Source of the DNA: Edaphochlamys debaryana
Taxonomy: Eukaryota; Chlorophyta; Chlorophyceae; Chlamydomonadales
Direction: 5' to 3'
Assembly (NCBI GenBank): GCA_016858145.1
Contig: JAEHOE010000128.1
Span: 186,001 to 250,000, forward strand
Length of the DNA stretch: 64,000 bases
Both the position numbers and the translations under genes were made by a program. The stretch's first letter is position 1, and the number at the start of each line of letters is the position of its first letter. The notes beneath the pieces were generated by a model that saw only the letters and a list, made by a program, of their open reading frames with translations, ran no database searches and had not been told where the DNA came from. Shown in pieces: positions 1 through 12,300 of this stretch.

Positions 1-538
1 GGCGACCGGTCTATAGGTGCGGGCTGCGTACAGGTATACTGCGGGGCACGGAGGGCGCAGGGAGCGGCGTGATGCATCGAGCTAGACACAGCGGCGGGGA
101 ACCGGGGGAACCAGGATCATCACGCACTTGCACACGATGCCCGCGCCCCGTTCCCCCGCACCATCTCCGCGGAGCCGCAACACTGCAGGGTTGTAGACGC
201 AGTAGCTGGGGTCCAGGTGCGCCCTAAGCGTTTCGGTCACGGCCGCCACGGCCAGCAGCGGGGGAGGGTTGCCTGGGCAAACCGGGTGCGGGGCCTGCGG
301 CGACACGCGCCTGCCGATCAACGGCGATCGCAGCAGAGGTATAAGGAACAGCTTCAGCATGTCGGTTAGCTGAGTAGGAGCTGGGGAGGCGCACGCACGA
401 GCAGCGTCCTGAGCATGCCCACCTGTCAGCGGCGCCGAGGTCATGAGCAGCCCCGGCACATGCTACAAGAAGCAGAATCAATAGAAGGACCCCGAATTTG
501 CAGGTGGGGCTACGGTCCCGCGACTCGTTGATGAACAT
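1..538 (-). CDS. secreted protein of unknown function, 5' portion (3' end beyond window)
   Basis: I do not recognise this gene. Translation from the ATG at 536-538 gives MFINESRDRSP followed by a strongly hydrophobic stretch (VLLLILLLVACAGAA, about residues 17-31), which is a typical signal peptide. A good donor (CAG|GTGGGC) closes exon 1 at 423. The phase-matching acceptor gives exon 2 at about 128-310, with a plausible donor GTGCGT at 126-127 and downward. Exon 2 encodes a Pro/Leu/Ala-rich segment including LRAHLDPSYCVYNPAVLRL. The rest lies left of base 1. It is divergent from the sulfotransferase-like gene at 1218. The signal peptide is seen directly. The exon 2 borders are inference. Confidence 0.45.
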
Positions 539-1217
539 TTGCCATGCTTGTGCGGACTACTATTGTAGTAGTCGCTGCCATGTAGGCATGATTATCGTCA
601 TGCTCACATACACACATACCCAGCTAAGTAAGTCTGTGGGCCTGGGGTTCTCTGGCGCTCAGGACCTGCCCCGGGCAAGACACTTAAAGCCATGCCATCC
701 GCTGGGTGGTTTTGCGGGTGAGGTGAGGCGAGGTGAGATGAGGTCACACTCAGGGGGCCTTCCTTCTGGCAGGGGAGGGGACACAGCGGGGAGGGAGCAC
801 AGCACGGGTACCGGGGGCCACCGGGCCCCGCCACCCACCGCCACCGGCGGGAGCGTGTTGGTGTCCCATCCCCTGGGGCAAGTCGGCAAGGCGCTTGTCT
901 TCTCTCCAATGTTCCAGAACGTGCACAGCATAGCGACTTACCATACAGTAAGCACACCTTGAGCTTCATGCCCAGCAGCTGTCGTTTTACCCCAAACAGC
1001 TAGCGGGACGGCAGCAACAGCATCTGTGAGATGAACGTACATATGAGCAGAGAGAATCGTGCAAGCATACTGGCTTGAAGCTGTTCGACCATTTGCGAGG
1101 CGGATGGCCGCGTCGCCGCGAGCCCCACCGTCTACAGCTTGAGGCGCGGCGTACATGCTTTGAACTGCTGATCATGGCAGGAGAGCCGGTGCGTAGCAAC
1201 TGATCGCGGTGGCGAAC
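539..1217. other. intergenic region between divergent genes
   Basis: This is 679 bp of less GC-rich DNA between two divergent start codons, so it probably holds both promoters. Apart from a short perfect inverted repeat at 555-573, I see no recognisable element. The open frames here lack splice structure or any recognisable motif. Confidence 0.4.
555..573. repeat. short perfect inverted repeat, possible hairpin
   Basis: Two 8-nt arms (GACTACTA and TAGTAGTC) flank a 3-nt loop. The repeat lies 17 bp upstream of the minus-strand start codon at 538, so it could sit in that gene's 5' UTR or core promoter. The symmetry is seen directly. Any role is unknown. Confidence 0.4.
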
Positions 1218-3894
1218 ATGCCCGCGACATGGCGGGGAGCGCAGCGGCGAACACGGCGGGCACACCCCGCCACGGTCCTTGTCACCTGCTGGACGCTGTG
1301 GACCCTCGCTGTCCAGCAAGCAGCCAGCAGGGATGTACCACTGCTCCCACGCCGGACCGTCCAGGGCCCAACTGTGGCTGAGCCAGGCAACAGCTCCATT
1401 TTCGTTTCGGGCGGTCTGCCCCCCTCGCTGGCGCCCTCAACGGGCCCCCTCGGACCTCGGCCTGCACGGTGTGCATTCGTGCTAGGCACCCCGGGCTCGG
1501 CATCAACGCTTCTGGCGGATGGCATCAACCAACTCCCCAACTACTTTATCAGGAGCGACCCTCAGGGGGCGGCGTGGGACCTGTACTTTGCGTGGCGGTG
1601 AGACGGGGCAACGCGCCGGGATTCCAGCTTCCTCCAGGGTCTTTGTAAGAGCAGAAGGCGAGTATGCGCATAAGCAAGCCACCAGAGCGCGAGGTGGTGT
1701 GAGGTCACCGATATTGTCAAACACAGCGCGGGGTTCAGTCGCATCCCCAGCTCACCCACCCATCCCGCCCCATGCCCGTCCGTTGCTCCCCCACAGCATG
1801 CTCACCAGCGCACACGGGGACCCTCCGCGGGCGCTGGGGGCCCCTGGCAGGAGCAAGTCGGCAGCCACGGGGGCAGCGACGTCCACGGGGGCCAAACAGC
1901 CGGCGGCCGTGGCTCTAGGGCCCGGAGGCGGCGACCGGCTGGGCCTGCACTCCGCTGGGCAGCCGCACGAGCGCCCGGCGGCGGGGCGCACGCTGCCGTG
2001 GCTCGGCGAGCTGCGGCCCCAGGGGCTGGTGGCCGCCTCTCAGCTGCTGTACGCCCTGACCTACGGACACACGGGACAGGGTGGGCGGGATGGGCCGGCT
2101 GGGCAGGGGTATGGGCCCTGGGCGCTGGGCCCTGGGCCGTGGGCTGCTGTGCATGGGGGCTCCCGTGCGCTCCCCAGGTGTCAGGGGGGCAGGACTCAGC
2201 CCCGTGCTGGCGGGCGGGAAAGCCTCCTCTCGCCTCTCCGTGTGCTTCCGCTGAGCTTCCATCACACCCCTGCCTGTGCCCCGGCCCAACCTGCCGCGCC
2301 CCAGACGCGGTGAGCGGCTTCCGGGATGTGCGCTTCGTGCGGGGCGGGGCCTTCCCCTCCAGTGGCCCGGGCTCCACGTACGACGACTTCAGGGTGGGGG
2401 CGGGGGCGGGTGGGGGTTGGGCAAGGAGGGGCGCTGTGAAGGCACAGGGCACAGAGTGACTCCGCGAGGATACTGGTGCGTGAGACTGCCGGACCCATCT
2501 CCCTGGCAGCCGCTGGAGGATTGCGCGCATCGGCCCCTCACCGAGTGCCCTGGAGCCCCCGACAAAGCTAACCGCCCCTGCCCTCCCACCTGCCTGCTCC
2601 TGCTCCTGCCCACGCACCCTCACCCCCACCCCGCCCGCTGCAGGCCTTCCTGCGCTTCCTGTCCGCCATGTGCCTGCAGACCAAGGTGGGGCCAGCCGCG
2701 GGGCCGCGGAAGGGGGCCGCGTGCGGATGGCAGCGTCGCTGAGCGCCCCCGCGTCTGATACTTCGCCGCACCTAAGCACTCGTCGCCCTCCTGCCTCCCC
2801 CTCCCTCCCTCGCCTGCCACCCCCCCCCCTCGCCCCCAGCTGCTGCTCATCACCCGCCGCAGCACTGGGCTGGAGGTGCTGTACCACCGGGTGGGGCGGG
2901 GCGGCCGCGGGGGGGAGAGGGGGGGCTAGGGGGCCGAGAGGCGCCGGCCAAGAGGGAGGGCGGCCTGTCCTGCTGCACACCCGCACCGCCCCCACAACCC
3001 AGCTCCCGTCTGACTGGCCCGCTCCCCTCGCTCCCCCGCTCCACACCCCAGCGGCGGCTGCGGGGCGTGGGCGTGCGGGCCCTGGCCGAGGCCTTCCTGC
3101 CCGACCTGGCCGTCACCCATGAGTGGTGCGTGGGCCCGGGAGCACACCCCGCTCAGCGGCGAGGAGCCACTGCACGGCTACGTGGGTGACCCCCGCCCCT
3201 CCAGCAGTCGTGTCTGCTGCCTAGAGCCCCTCATCAGGCGTCACCCGCCATGCCCACCGGCACCGGACAGGCACCGGGGGTATCGGGCCTGTCGCCCCCA
3301 CCCCACCCCTTGTCCATGCCGCCGTCCCCCGACCCCAGCCCCACTCGCCCCCTTGACCCGACCCCCCCAGGTACGACCGCTACGCCCTAGAGCACCCCTG
3401 GGCGGCCCTCCGCGTGCACACAGAGGACATGACGGACCCCCACGTGAGGCCGGGGGGGAGAGGGGGAAGGAGAAAAGCAGCGGCGCAGGCGAGGAGGGAT
3501 GGTCTCGGTCCACTGCGGTCGGGCCGGAAGGCGGCGCTCGGCGCGCTTGCACATCACGTACCAGTACATGGGTTCAGACCCCGTCAGCTGGGGGTTGCTT
3601 GCGACATCCCCCCCCCTCTGCCCTCTGCGCCCTCTGCACCGCCAAACCTGCCAACCTGCCTCTCCCCCGCAGGCGAGCGGCCCTCTGGCACAGCGGCTGG
3701 TGGGGTTCCTCGGGGAGGACCCCGCCACCGCCCGCATCGCCTTCCGGGGGGGCCCGGCGGCCAGGCAGGCGGAGCGGCAGCGCCTGCAGCAGGCGCAGCC
3801 CAGGGGTGGGGGGGCGGGGCTGGGGCGGGCAGGAGGCGGGGCTGTGGGGCCCTGGACGCAGGAGCCGGAGGGGTGGGTGGGCGAGCTGCGGTGA
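1218..3894 (+). CDS. sulfotransferase-like type II membrane protein
   Basis: Predicted 404 aa from eight exons: 1218-1597, 1797-2080, 2305-2393, 2644-2685, 2840-2890, 3052-3125, 3371-3443, 3673-3894. All junctions are GT-AG and phase-consistent. Sulfotransferases move a sulfuryl group from PAPS to an acceptor, usually in the Golgi lumen. Residues about 18-32 form an N-terminal hydrophobic anchor after an Arg-rich stretch, as in type II Golgi enzymes. CAFVLGTPGSASTLL (about 85-99) matches the 5'-phosphosulfate loop (usual form TPRSGSTLL), though the normal Arg and second Gly are replaced by Gly and Ala. LLLITRRSTGLEVLYHR and, later, HPWAALRVHTEDMTD followed by LVGFLGED fit the 3'-phosphate-binding strand and C-terminal part of the family. 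The acceptor substrate cannot be inferred. The ATG at 1218 is the first in frame before the anchor. Confidence 0.62.
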
Positions 3895-5610
3895 GCAATG
3901 AGGCTGGCTGAGGAGCCCAGGCGAGGTCCGGCTGGGGCCTTGGATGGCTTCGACCTGCTGACTCCGCGGCCTCGCCCTCCAACCTCCATGCGTGGAGCTC
4001 GCGGATGCGGTCCACCGAGCGGGGCGACGCTGTGCTCCTGGCTGAGCCCGGTGACGGCAGAGGCAGGGCACCGGGGGCAGGGGCCAACGAGCGTACTACA
4101 TACTGTAACGACGCGCGTCAGTCGCCATCATCGGCCCAGTACTGATCCTCCTCGTCATCCTGAATCGGTAACTACAAACAACAGTACATCAAAGAGCGCA
4201 TAAAGTCGATCGTGACAGCCCCACGCGGGGCCCGGCCGTCAGCCGCGCACCCTACAAAACCGGGGTGCCGGCGTCACACGGTCCAAGGTCCTGCCTCTTC
4301 CCACAGTAACAAGGCCCGTCCCGGGGCGGGCGCGAGCCAAGGCTTGCGGCGCCCCGCCTCTGTGAGGTGCGCAAGCCTTGTTCACTATCCACCCGCCCCT
4401 CAGCGCCGCGGCCTGCAGTTTGACTCGTCATGGGGTGGAGCACGGCCGCCTGTGACCTCGGCCCTCATACTCCCACACCACACCCCATGCAGCCACAAGC
4501 CATTGCCTCACGCACGAGTACGCAGGGACCGCCTGCCCGCCCATCCCCATGAAGCACCAGCAGGAATCGAGTACGCAGTACGGCAAAGAAAGAGCACCAC
4601 TAATGCCCGGAGCGGACCCCACGTTCCCTGAAAAGCGCTAACCTCAGAGCTCCAGAGCTCCAGAGCAACCGCAGGGCGGCCCATGTCGCAAACAGCCAGT
4701 GCCGCCGTCAAACTAAACAAGTCGCGTCCCACGCGTCAGAAACACTCCGTTCGTTGGGCGGCCGCCACAACAGCGGCGCCCCAAGTATACATGCATCTCC
4801 ATGTCACGTGCATTAGTAAAGAAGGGCCCCGCCCCGGCCGCGCAGGGACGCGGGGGTGGACTGGGCCATCGCCATGGAGCGGGCCGAGCCCGTGCGCCCC
4901 GCCAACAACTCAGCGCCAGCCCCACAAAGCGAGGAACACGAACTGCGACTTAGGCTTATTGGAGATTTCACCACATGGAATATCAGCGGGCTTCAATACC
5001 CGCGGGCCGAGACCCCTCCCGTTCTCTGCGCCCAAGAACCCACGGTACCGTCTGGCCCAAGTGGCCAGGGGCCGAGGCCCCGTGTGAGGATGGACGTGCG
5101 CCTCTTCTGAGCAGTGCCCCCCTATGCAGTGCGGCCAGAACGCCGGATATCCAAGTCCATACCATAAGCGCCCCAGCCGACCTCACAACCCCCACAAATC
5201 TTCCAGCCCTTGCTACTTGTAACCCCCTCGTCCCTCACACCCGCCATAACGACACCACAAGCGCACTCTTGATGCAGCTGTGTGTGCCCACACGTGTGCG
5301 TTCCATCCAGTCCGTTTCAGCCGCGCCAGCCATAGCCTATGAAGAGCAGCTTGCCGCTGCCCCGCCCCCGCCCACGCGCCGCCATCCTCCTCCTCCACCC
5401 TTGTTACGGCGGCTCCACCCACCCTCCCGCTGCCAGGCGGGTCTCGGTCTCGGCAGGAGCGCGGTGCGCCAGTGCTCTCGTGTTAACGTACAGATGCGCG
5501 TCCACCTTGTTCCCTCGACATCACCCCACGCCGCCCCAGCTTGTCATCCATGCGCCCAGCCGGCTGGGGTCTGAGCAGCCGGGATGCGGCATGCCCCTGT
5601 GCGCGGTCCC
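3895..5610. other. intergenic region between convergent genes
   Basis: This 1.7 kb lies between the 3' ends of the sulfotransferase-like and SBP-box genes and must include both 3' UTRs. It has one TGTAA motif in plus orientation near the first gene. No open frame with splice structure or a recognisable domain was seen. Confidence 0.4.
4104..4108 (+). terminator. TGTAA polyadenylation motif
   Basis: TGTAA lies 210 bp after the stop codon of the sulfotransferase-like gene. TGTAA is the usual polyadenylation signal of chlorophycean algae. Five bases can match by chance, so only the position supports it. Confidence 0.35.
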
Positions 5611-8600
5611 CTACTTGCCCTGCCCCGCCAGCAGCTGCTCCAGCGACAGCACCATGACGTTCTGGTTGTGCAGCAGCAGCACTGGGGGGAGAGGGGTGGG
5701 GTGGGGGGAGGCAGGGCGGGGGAGGGGCGGTGAGAGGGGCGGGTGCTGGAGGGCAAGGACCGGAGACTGCGAACAGGTGACCACAAGCGGGCAAGGGGCC
5801 TGTGGTGTTGCACCCTTTCCCACGGAGCTGCAGCCCTGTTCGCCCCGCCCAGGCCCCCGGGCCCGCGGCCCCGGTGCGGCCGGCTGCGCACCTGGCGGCG
5901 CCTGGTTGGCCCCCCCGCTCTGCTGCAGCAGCTGCTGGGCCAACATGTTCTGCAGGTCCTGGGGGGTGGGGGGAGAGGGGGGGGGGGGCGTAGGAGCGGG
6001 TGGGGGTGGGGTGTTAGACAGGTGGGGTGAGGTCCAGGCGCATCCGCACAAGTCGGCGCCCCCTTGGGTAAGGGGCAAGCAGGGTCCGTCATGCACCCCT
6101 TTCTCTCTCGCGCGCCATGGACCAAGGTATACCTCCTGCTCCCACGCGCCGACTCACCAGGCCGCCTCCTCCGTAGCCCGCCTCCGCCACCAGCTGCCCC
6201 AGCTGGCTGGCCGCGCCCCCGCCGCCGCCCCCCGCCGCCTGCTGCAGCAGCTGCTGAGTCAGGTTGAGCGTGCCGCTGCCCAGGCCGCCGCCGCCCAGAC
6301 CGCCGCCGCCGAGGCCGTTGCCGCCCAGGCCGCCGCCGCCGCCCAGGCCGCCGCCACCTCCCCCGCCCATGCCCGCCAGCCCGAGCCCCGCCGCTCCCGC
6401 CAGCGCCGCCGCCAGGCCCCCGTTGCCCCCGTTGGGCCCGGGGCCGCCCAGGCCCAGGCTGCCTGCGCCCAGCCCCAGGCCGCCCAGCCCCCCTCCGCCC
6501 CCTCCCGCGCCCTTGCTCAGTGCGTTGGCCAGCTGCGCCAGCTGCAGCTGCTGCAGCACGCCCTGGTCAGAGGCCAGGCTGGCAAGGCTGGGCAGCCCGG
6601 GGCGGCCGCCGCCGTTGGCCGCGGCGGTGAGGAACGAGAGGGGGCTGGAGCCGCCGCCGCCCAGGCCGGCCTGCGCGGGCACGGGGGTGCAGCGGTCGGT
6701 GAGGGCGTCGAGAGCACCGCGAGCATGCACGGACTGCCCGTCACATGCCCGAGGCACGCACCCTGGGGAGCCGTCGCCAGCTCCCGCGCAGTCGTGTCCG
6801 GGCGGCCCCAAGGCCCTCCCCTCCCCCCCCTGCCCCCCCTCACCAGCTCGTTGGCCAGCATGGTGGCCAGGTCCCCGTTGGCCGCCGCCGCCGCCTGCTG
6901 CGCCTGCGCCTGGGCCTGCGCCTGCGCCGCCTGCGCCAGCAGCTGAGTCACCTGGCTGGCGTAGGCGGCCTGGCTGGCGGTCATCTCTTGGGAGGGGTCG
7001 GACAGCTGACGCAGCACGCCGTTGTCACCCTGGGGGAAGAGGGGGGGGAAGGGGGCCGTGTGCGGAGGCAGGGGCCGAGGCGGAGGGTCGGCAAGCGTAC
7101 GCCGCGGCAGGGGCAGGCGTCGCCGTTACAAGGCGCACCTCCTCACAGGCCCCCCCCTGTCGTCCCGCGCATGTGCGCCCGGCAATCAAGTCCCGCCCCC
7201 CAGCCCCGCACCCACCAGCGCTGCCCTGCTGGGCACCGTGAGCGGCCCCAGCGAGTGGGGGGCCACGGGGCCCGGCCCGCCGGCCCCGCCGCCCAGGCCG
7301 CCGGGCGCGCCCTTGAGCAGCCGCCCCGTCCCGCCCAGGCTCAGCGGCAGGGGCCCGCCCCCGCCCCCGCCCCCCGCCGCCGCGTCCTCCCCGTCCACCG
7401 CCTGCTGCCGCTCGTCCGTGCGCTGCTTGCGGCGGCGCAGGTTGCGGTCCTCGGAGCGGGCCTTGCAGCTCCTGCGGCCGGAGGCGGGGGGGAGGGGACA
7501 GCTTAGGGTGAGCCGGGCATAGCGGGGCCATAGGGTGCAGGCGCGCGGCACAGGGGGGGGAGAGCGGGGCGCCGAGTGGGGCTGGGGCAAGCGGTGGAGG
7601 CCCGGCGGCTGGCGCACCTGCGCACGCCGGTGAAGTTGTCCAGCGGCTGGAACTTGTTGCACTGCTGGCAGAAGCGGAAGCGGCCGCCGTTGAGCATCAC
7701 CCACTCGGCCTGAGGGGCAGCGGCGCATGCGGCAGCGGGAGATGCGTGGGGAGGGTGAGACCAACGGGCGCTGGCAGGGGTGTTGAGTCCGTTCCCCCCG
7801 AGGGCTGTAGGGTACCGCACACCCGCAGCCTGCGAACGGCGTAACTCTGCACTGTGCGCACCTTGAAGTGTGGCTCGCACACTGAGTATCGCCGGAGGTA
7901 GAGCTTGGCGTCAGACAAGTCCTGGCCGCAGCCTGGGAAAACGAGATCGAATCACGTGAGAGGCCGAGCATCACTAACGCGTGCCCGAGCCAGTACCACT
8001 CGCGGCCCCCCACACCTCCCCCAGCCAGGGATCTGACTAGACGACCCCCTTCGACCACAGGCGCTGCCCCACGAGCGCCCCACGAGCTTCCGTCCTCACC
8101 GTCAACCTGCGCCGGGCGAACAGCAACACGTGGGGAGGGCAGTCACGTCGGACCAAGGTTGGGTTTCGTTTGGCCCGACACAGCACCGCTACCCCCAGCG
8201 CCAACTCCCTGGATAGACCACTAGAGAAAGTGCGCTATGCCATGCGGACGCGAGCTGGGGCCACGCGCTGTAGAGTTCCCAAAGCCGTTAGCGCTCCGCG
8301 ACCAACTCGGAAACAGGCACCTTCCACCCACCTGACAGCGTGCGACATCGTTTGGCTTCCTCAGCTTGCGAGGCTTGCGTGCCTGAGCCTGGCCGTCCTG
8401 GTCATATCCATCGGGGTCGCCCTCGTGAACCTGTGCGTGCTGTGCAGCCTGCTGCGCCTGTGCCACCTGCTGTTGTAAAGCAAGCGCTTGCGCCAGCTGC
8501 TGCATCTCCGCGTTCACCGCGAAGGCGTGCACATCCGCTGCGAGCGCAGGGCACGTCCAGGTAGGTATACGCAGCGCGGGACGCAGGTGCTCTAGAGCCA

Positions 8601-8742
8601 TCAGGCAATCCGGCGCAGACTGAAACGGGCGGCACGGCGGGGTCACGGGCGCCGGTCCCCGCCCAGGAACGCGGCCACACCGGCCCTCCGCGATGCGGTC
8701 GAGGCCCGCGCATAAGAGCCGGGCTGCGAGTCTCACCCCCAT
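5611..8742 (-). CDS. SBP-box (SQUAMOSA promoter-binding-like) transcription factor
   Basis: Predicted 556 aa from eight exons: 8328-8742, 7862-7932, 7618-7709, 7216-7471, 6844-7029, 6158-6670, 5892-5958, 5611-5681. SBP proteins are plant-lineage nuclear factors with two zinc fingers that bind GTAC cores. Three exons encode the domain: CQV at the end of exon 1, then CGQDLSDAKLYLRRYSVCEPH, then RFRFCQQCNKFQPLDNF and SCKARSEDRNLRRRKQR (the overlapping nuclear localisation signal). A Gln-rich segment precedes the domain. Downstream is a long Gly/Ala/Gln/Leu-rich region with LAQAAQAQAQAQAQQ and poly-Gly blocks, as in activation domains. Two oddities are that the second finger has Gln where the zinc-ligand His is expected, and that the only frame-keeping join in finger 1 gives C-x3-C instead of C-x4-C. 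The start at 8742 is the outermost ATG; 8601 is an alternative. Confidence 0.82.
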
Positions 8743-9318
8743 TCATTCGGATGCCGTTCCGCTCGCCGTGCCTCCGCACGCTCGGACCAGCTCGGACAAG
8801 GCTCGGCCAGCGCTCGGCCACAGGCCACAGAACCTTGCGCTTGCGGGCTCAGATGTAGCGCCTTATGCTCAATCCCAGGGTGCTGGCAGCTGGGCCGCTC
8901 ACAGCGGAGCGTTGTTGCGTCGCGCTCGCGCGGCTCTCCACCTCGCCTCCCGCTCGCCCCGAGTGAGCTGGTGTTGAAGTCCTTATTGTGTTCGTTGCAA
9001 GACAAGTTGGATGGGGGCACAACTGCGACCGGCTGAAGCAGACGTCCTTGGGCCGAAGTCAGGGTGCAGACGAAAGTGTACTTCAGGTGTCCAGGTGATA
9101 GAGGATACAGCTACAATATGACGGTCAAAGGGCAGGCGTGCGCGTCCAGGTCGTCCACACCGGGGGTCGGGTCTCGTGCATGATGCCGAGCTCCGCCAGC
9201 CTCTAACCAAGGAGGAGACGCTCCATACCGTCTCACACCCACGTCGAGCCCCATACCGTCGTGCATAGCTCCGTTGCGTGGTGCCGCTACGCGTGTAAGA
9301 ACCTCCCACCAAAGCCAA
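8743..9318. promoter_or_regulatory. divergent intergenic region between SBP-box and CobW genes
   Basis: The two start codons lie 576 bp apart on opposite strands, so both promoters should be here. The region contains a dispersed repeat (8934-9060) also found in an intron of the CobW gene. I recognise no core promoter element. Confidence 0.4.
8934..9060 (+). repeat. dispersed repeat, copy 1 (intergenic)
   Basis: The segment shares several blocks in the same order with 11400-11490. These are CTCTCCACCTCGCCTCCCGCT, then CCCCGAGTG, then a 16-nt block ATTGTGTTCGTTGCAA, then ACGTCCTTGG. Indels separate the blocks, so this is a diverged short repeat and not a recent duplication. It has no coding potential that I can support. 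Confidence 0.6.
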
Positions 9319-12300
9319 ATGGCAGCCAGCATGCGCTCAGCCAGCTGTCGGCTTTGCAAAGCCGGCGCCCGGGAGCTGCATTGCATTCCCATAGTGTCGA
9401 CTAGGGCACTGCGGGGCGCGGCTATGGCTCCTGTGCGCCCTGCTGGGCTGCCGGCTGGAATTGCAGCGCCACAGGCTCTGGTGGTCCCGCTGCTTCGGAC
9501 CCCCGCGGGCCGCAGCTTGGTCACGCGTGCGGCTGCACCTGAAGCTCCTACCGAGGCTGCCAAGGACGACCGCGTGCCTGTCACGGTGGGTTGGTGCCAT
9601 GCCTGGACGCCCAGCTCCCGGACGCGCCTGGAAGCCTCTGGATCACAAATGGGGGCACGTGGTGCAGCCAACCTCCATTGAGCTCCCGCACTGTCCAACG
9701 ACTCGTTCGCTGACGCCCCCTAACCCCCGTTCCTCACCGTCCGCCCCCCACCGTCCCAGGTCATCACCGGCTTCCTGGGCAGCGGCAAGACCACGCTCCT
9801 GAACCACATCCTGTCCAGCCGGGAGCACGGCAAGCGCATCGCCATCATCGAGAACGAGGTGGGGGTGGGGGGGCATTGGGGGAGGGAGGGACGTGGGGAC
9901 TCAGGCCCCTGTGGGCACAGGGGCGGCGCAAGTCGGTGCTAGGTGTGGGGCCCCCGTGTCATGCATGGGCCCAGAGCAGCGGCCCCAGGGGACTCGCTTC
10001 ATTGCCCTGAACCCCCAAACCCCCTCCCCGTTCCCCCTCCCCCCCCAGTACGGTGAGATCGACATCGACTCCTCCCTGGTGGTGAGCCAGGTGGCGCTCA
10101 AGGAGGGCAGCAAGGACGTGGTCACCACCCTGGCCAACGGTGGGGGGGGGGAGGGGGCAGAGGGGGGAGGGGGGAAGGGAGGGGGTGGCCTCCACCGCCG
10201 GCGGGGTGCGACGGGCGGACTGCCTTGTTGCCGTCCGCCGCTCAGTTCCTCACTGCTGGGAGCCTGAACCAGCTGCGCCTCCAACCCCAACCCCCCTCTC
10301 GCCCCCCTCCAGGCTGCCTGTGCTGCACGGTCCGCGGGGACCTCATCAAGGCCCTGAACAACCTGGTGGGTGGGGGGCAGGGGGCAGGGGGGGGCGGGGG
10401 CCAGGGGGCGGGGGCCGAGGTTGGGATTAGGGAAAGGGGCAACGAGCTGACGTACCCACCCACCCACCCGCCCCTCCCCCCCCAGTACGACCGCCGCTCC
10501 GAGTTCGACCACGTCATCATTGAGACCACCGGTGGGGCCGGGGGGTTGGGGGGCTGGGGGGCAGGGGCTTGAGCGAGCCGGGGGAGAGCAAGAGGCCGAG
10601 GGCAGGGGCGGGGGGAGCGGCAGGGGTCCCCCAAAGGCAACGATGTCTCTTTAGCCGGGCTCCTCCCCGCCACGACTCAGCGCCCCCCTCCCCGCCCGCT
10701 CTCCCCCCCCAGGCCTGGCCAACCCCGCCCCCATCATCACCTCCTTCTACGCCGACCCCGACCTGCCCTCCCGCGTCAAGCTGGACGGCGTGGTGACCGT
10801 GGTGGACGCAGCCAACGTGGGGTGAGGCGGGGGGGGGGAGGGAGGGGAGGGGAGGGGGGGGGAGGAAGGGCCGCTGAGGGCGCTCCTTGCTCTCGCCAGA
10901 GCACCTGCTCCTGAGCACCTTGCACTCCCTGCTCGCCCTCTCCCCCCCCCCAGGCGGCACCTGGACCGCAAGGAGTCCGACCCCGAGAAGGTCAACGAGG
11001 CGGTGGAGCAGGTGGCGTACGCGGACCGCATCCTCATCAACAAGACAGACCTGGTGGGGGGGAGGGGCAGGGGAGGGGGAGACTGGGGGAGGCGCTGAGG
11101 GCGCCAGTCTTACCGGCGGTCCTGCTCAGCCCCGCCCCCCGGAGGACTGGCCTTTGCCCCGGCCTCACCTCTCCCTCCCCTTCACCCCCCTTTACCCCTG
11201 CGCAGGTCAAGCCCGCGGACCTGGCCTCCCTGGAGCAGCGGCTGCGGGCGGTCAATGCCATGGCCCCCTTCACGCGCACCACCAAGGCTCAGGTGGGGGG
11301 CGGGTGTTGGTGGGGGGGTGGGCAGGTTGAGGGCCAAGACGGGCGCGGAGATAGAATGCGGCGGTTTGGAGGCGAGGGACGGGACAGGGGCGCCAGGAGC
11401 TCTCCACCTCGCCTCCCGCTGCCCCCGAGTGTTGGCATCACAATTGTGTTCGTTGCAATGTTTATTGCAAACGTCCTTGGAGGGGAAGCTCCGCACGGTC
11501 TTACACACACGACATCGCTTCCCTAACTTACACGAGCAGCCCTGAACACACCTCGTCGTTGCGTCACACTCGCATGGCTCCTGTCCCCGCCGGGGTCGCC
11601 GGGGGCAGGGGCCCTTCAGGGCTTCCCTCCACCCTGCGCTGCCGGGGGCAACCTGTCGTCCCGGAGAGCACGGGGCTGCAGGACCCCACCTCCGTTGGTT
11701 CGGCTGGCGATGGCGGGGAGCAAGGGCTACAGCCGATCCTAAGCTCGAGGCTGCGCTCAGCCGACGAGACCCTTGCCCGGCCGCTACGGTATCCTCTCTC
11801 GACCTCTGCCCCCCTCCCCCTCCCGCCCCCCCTTCCCAGGTGGATGTGGACTACGTGATCGGTGTGGGCGGCTACGACCTGGGCAACGTGGAGAAGGAGG
11901 TGGGGGGAGCAGGGCGCAGGGGAGAGGGGCCGGCCCGTGCTTGCGAGCAGCGCCTCGGGTCTGGGAGGAGGGGCAGATGAGCGTGCACCAGGGCTTGGGC
12001 GCTGCAGGTGGGGGCAGGGGCAGCACCGCCGCCGCCTTGATGCCCTCGAACCCCGCGGCCCCGCCCTATGGGTCCCTCTTCACACCCGCCCCTCCCCCTC
12101 CGCAGCTGGACGCCACGCTCAAGGGCCACGACCACCACCACCACGACCACGACCATGAGCACGACCACGACTGCAGGTGGGGGAGGGGGGGGAGCGCCGT
12201 GTGCAGGAGGGGCCGACGGGAGGGGGTCGGGCAGGGTGGCGGCTGCGGCTGTGGCCGGCCGGCATGGGCGCGCAGCCCTGCACCTGCAGCACAGAGCAAG

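Noticed and set aside
498..962. plus-strand open frame of 154 codons
   Set aside because: No motif or plausible start. It overlaps the minus-strand signal-peptide exon and the presumed promoter region.
1802..3046. 414-codon minus-strand frame across the sulfotransferase-like gene
   Set aside because: It crosses several introns of the plus-strand gene, whose exons join in phase and carry family motifs.
5339..6946. 535-codon plus-strand frame opposite the SBP-box gene
   Set aside because: It is the antisense of GC-rich, Gly/Gln-coding exons and runs through their introns. The minus-strand reading has the recognisable domain and splice sites.
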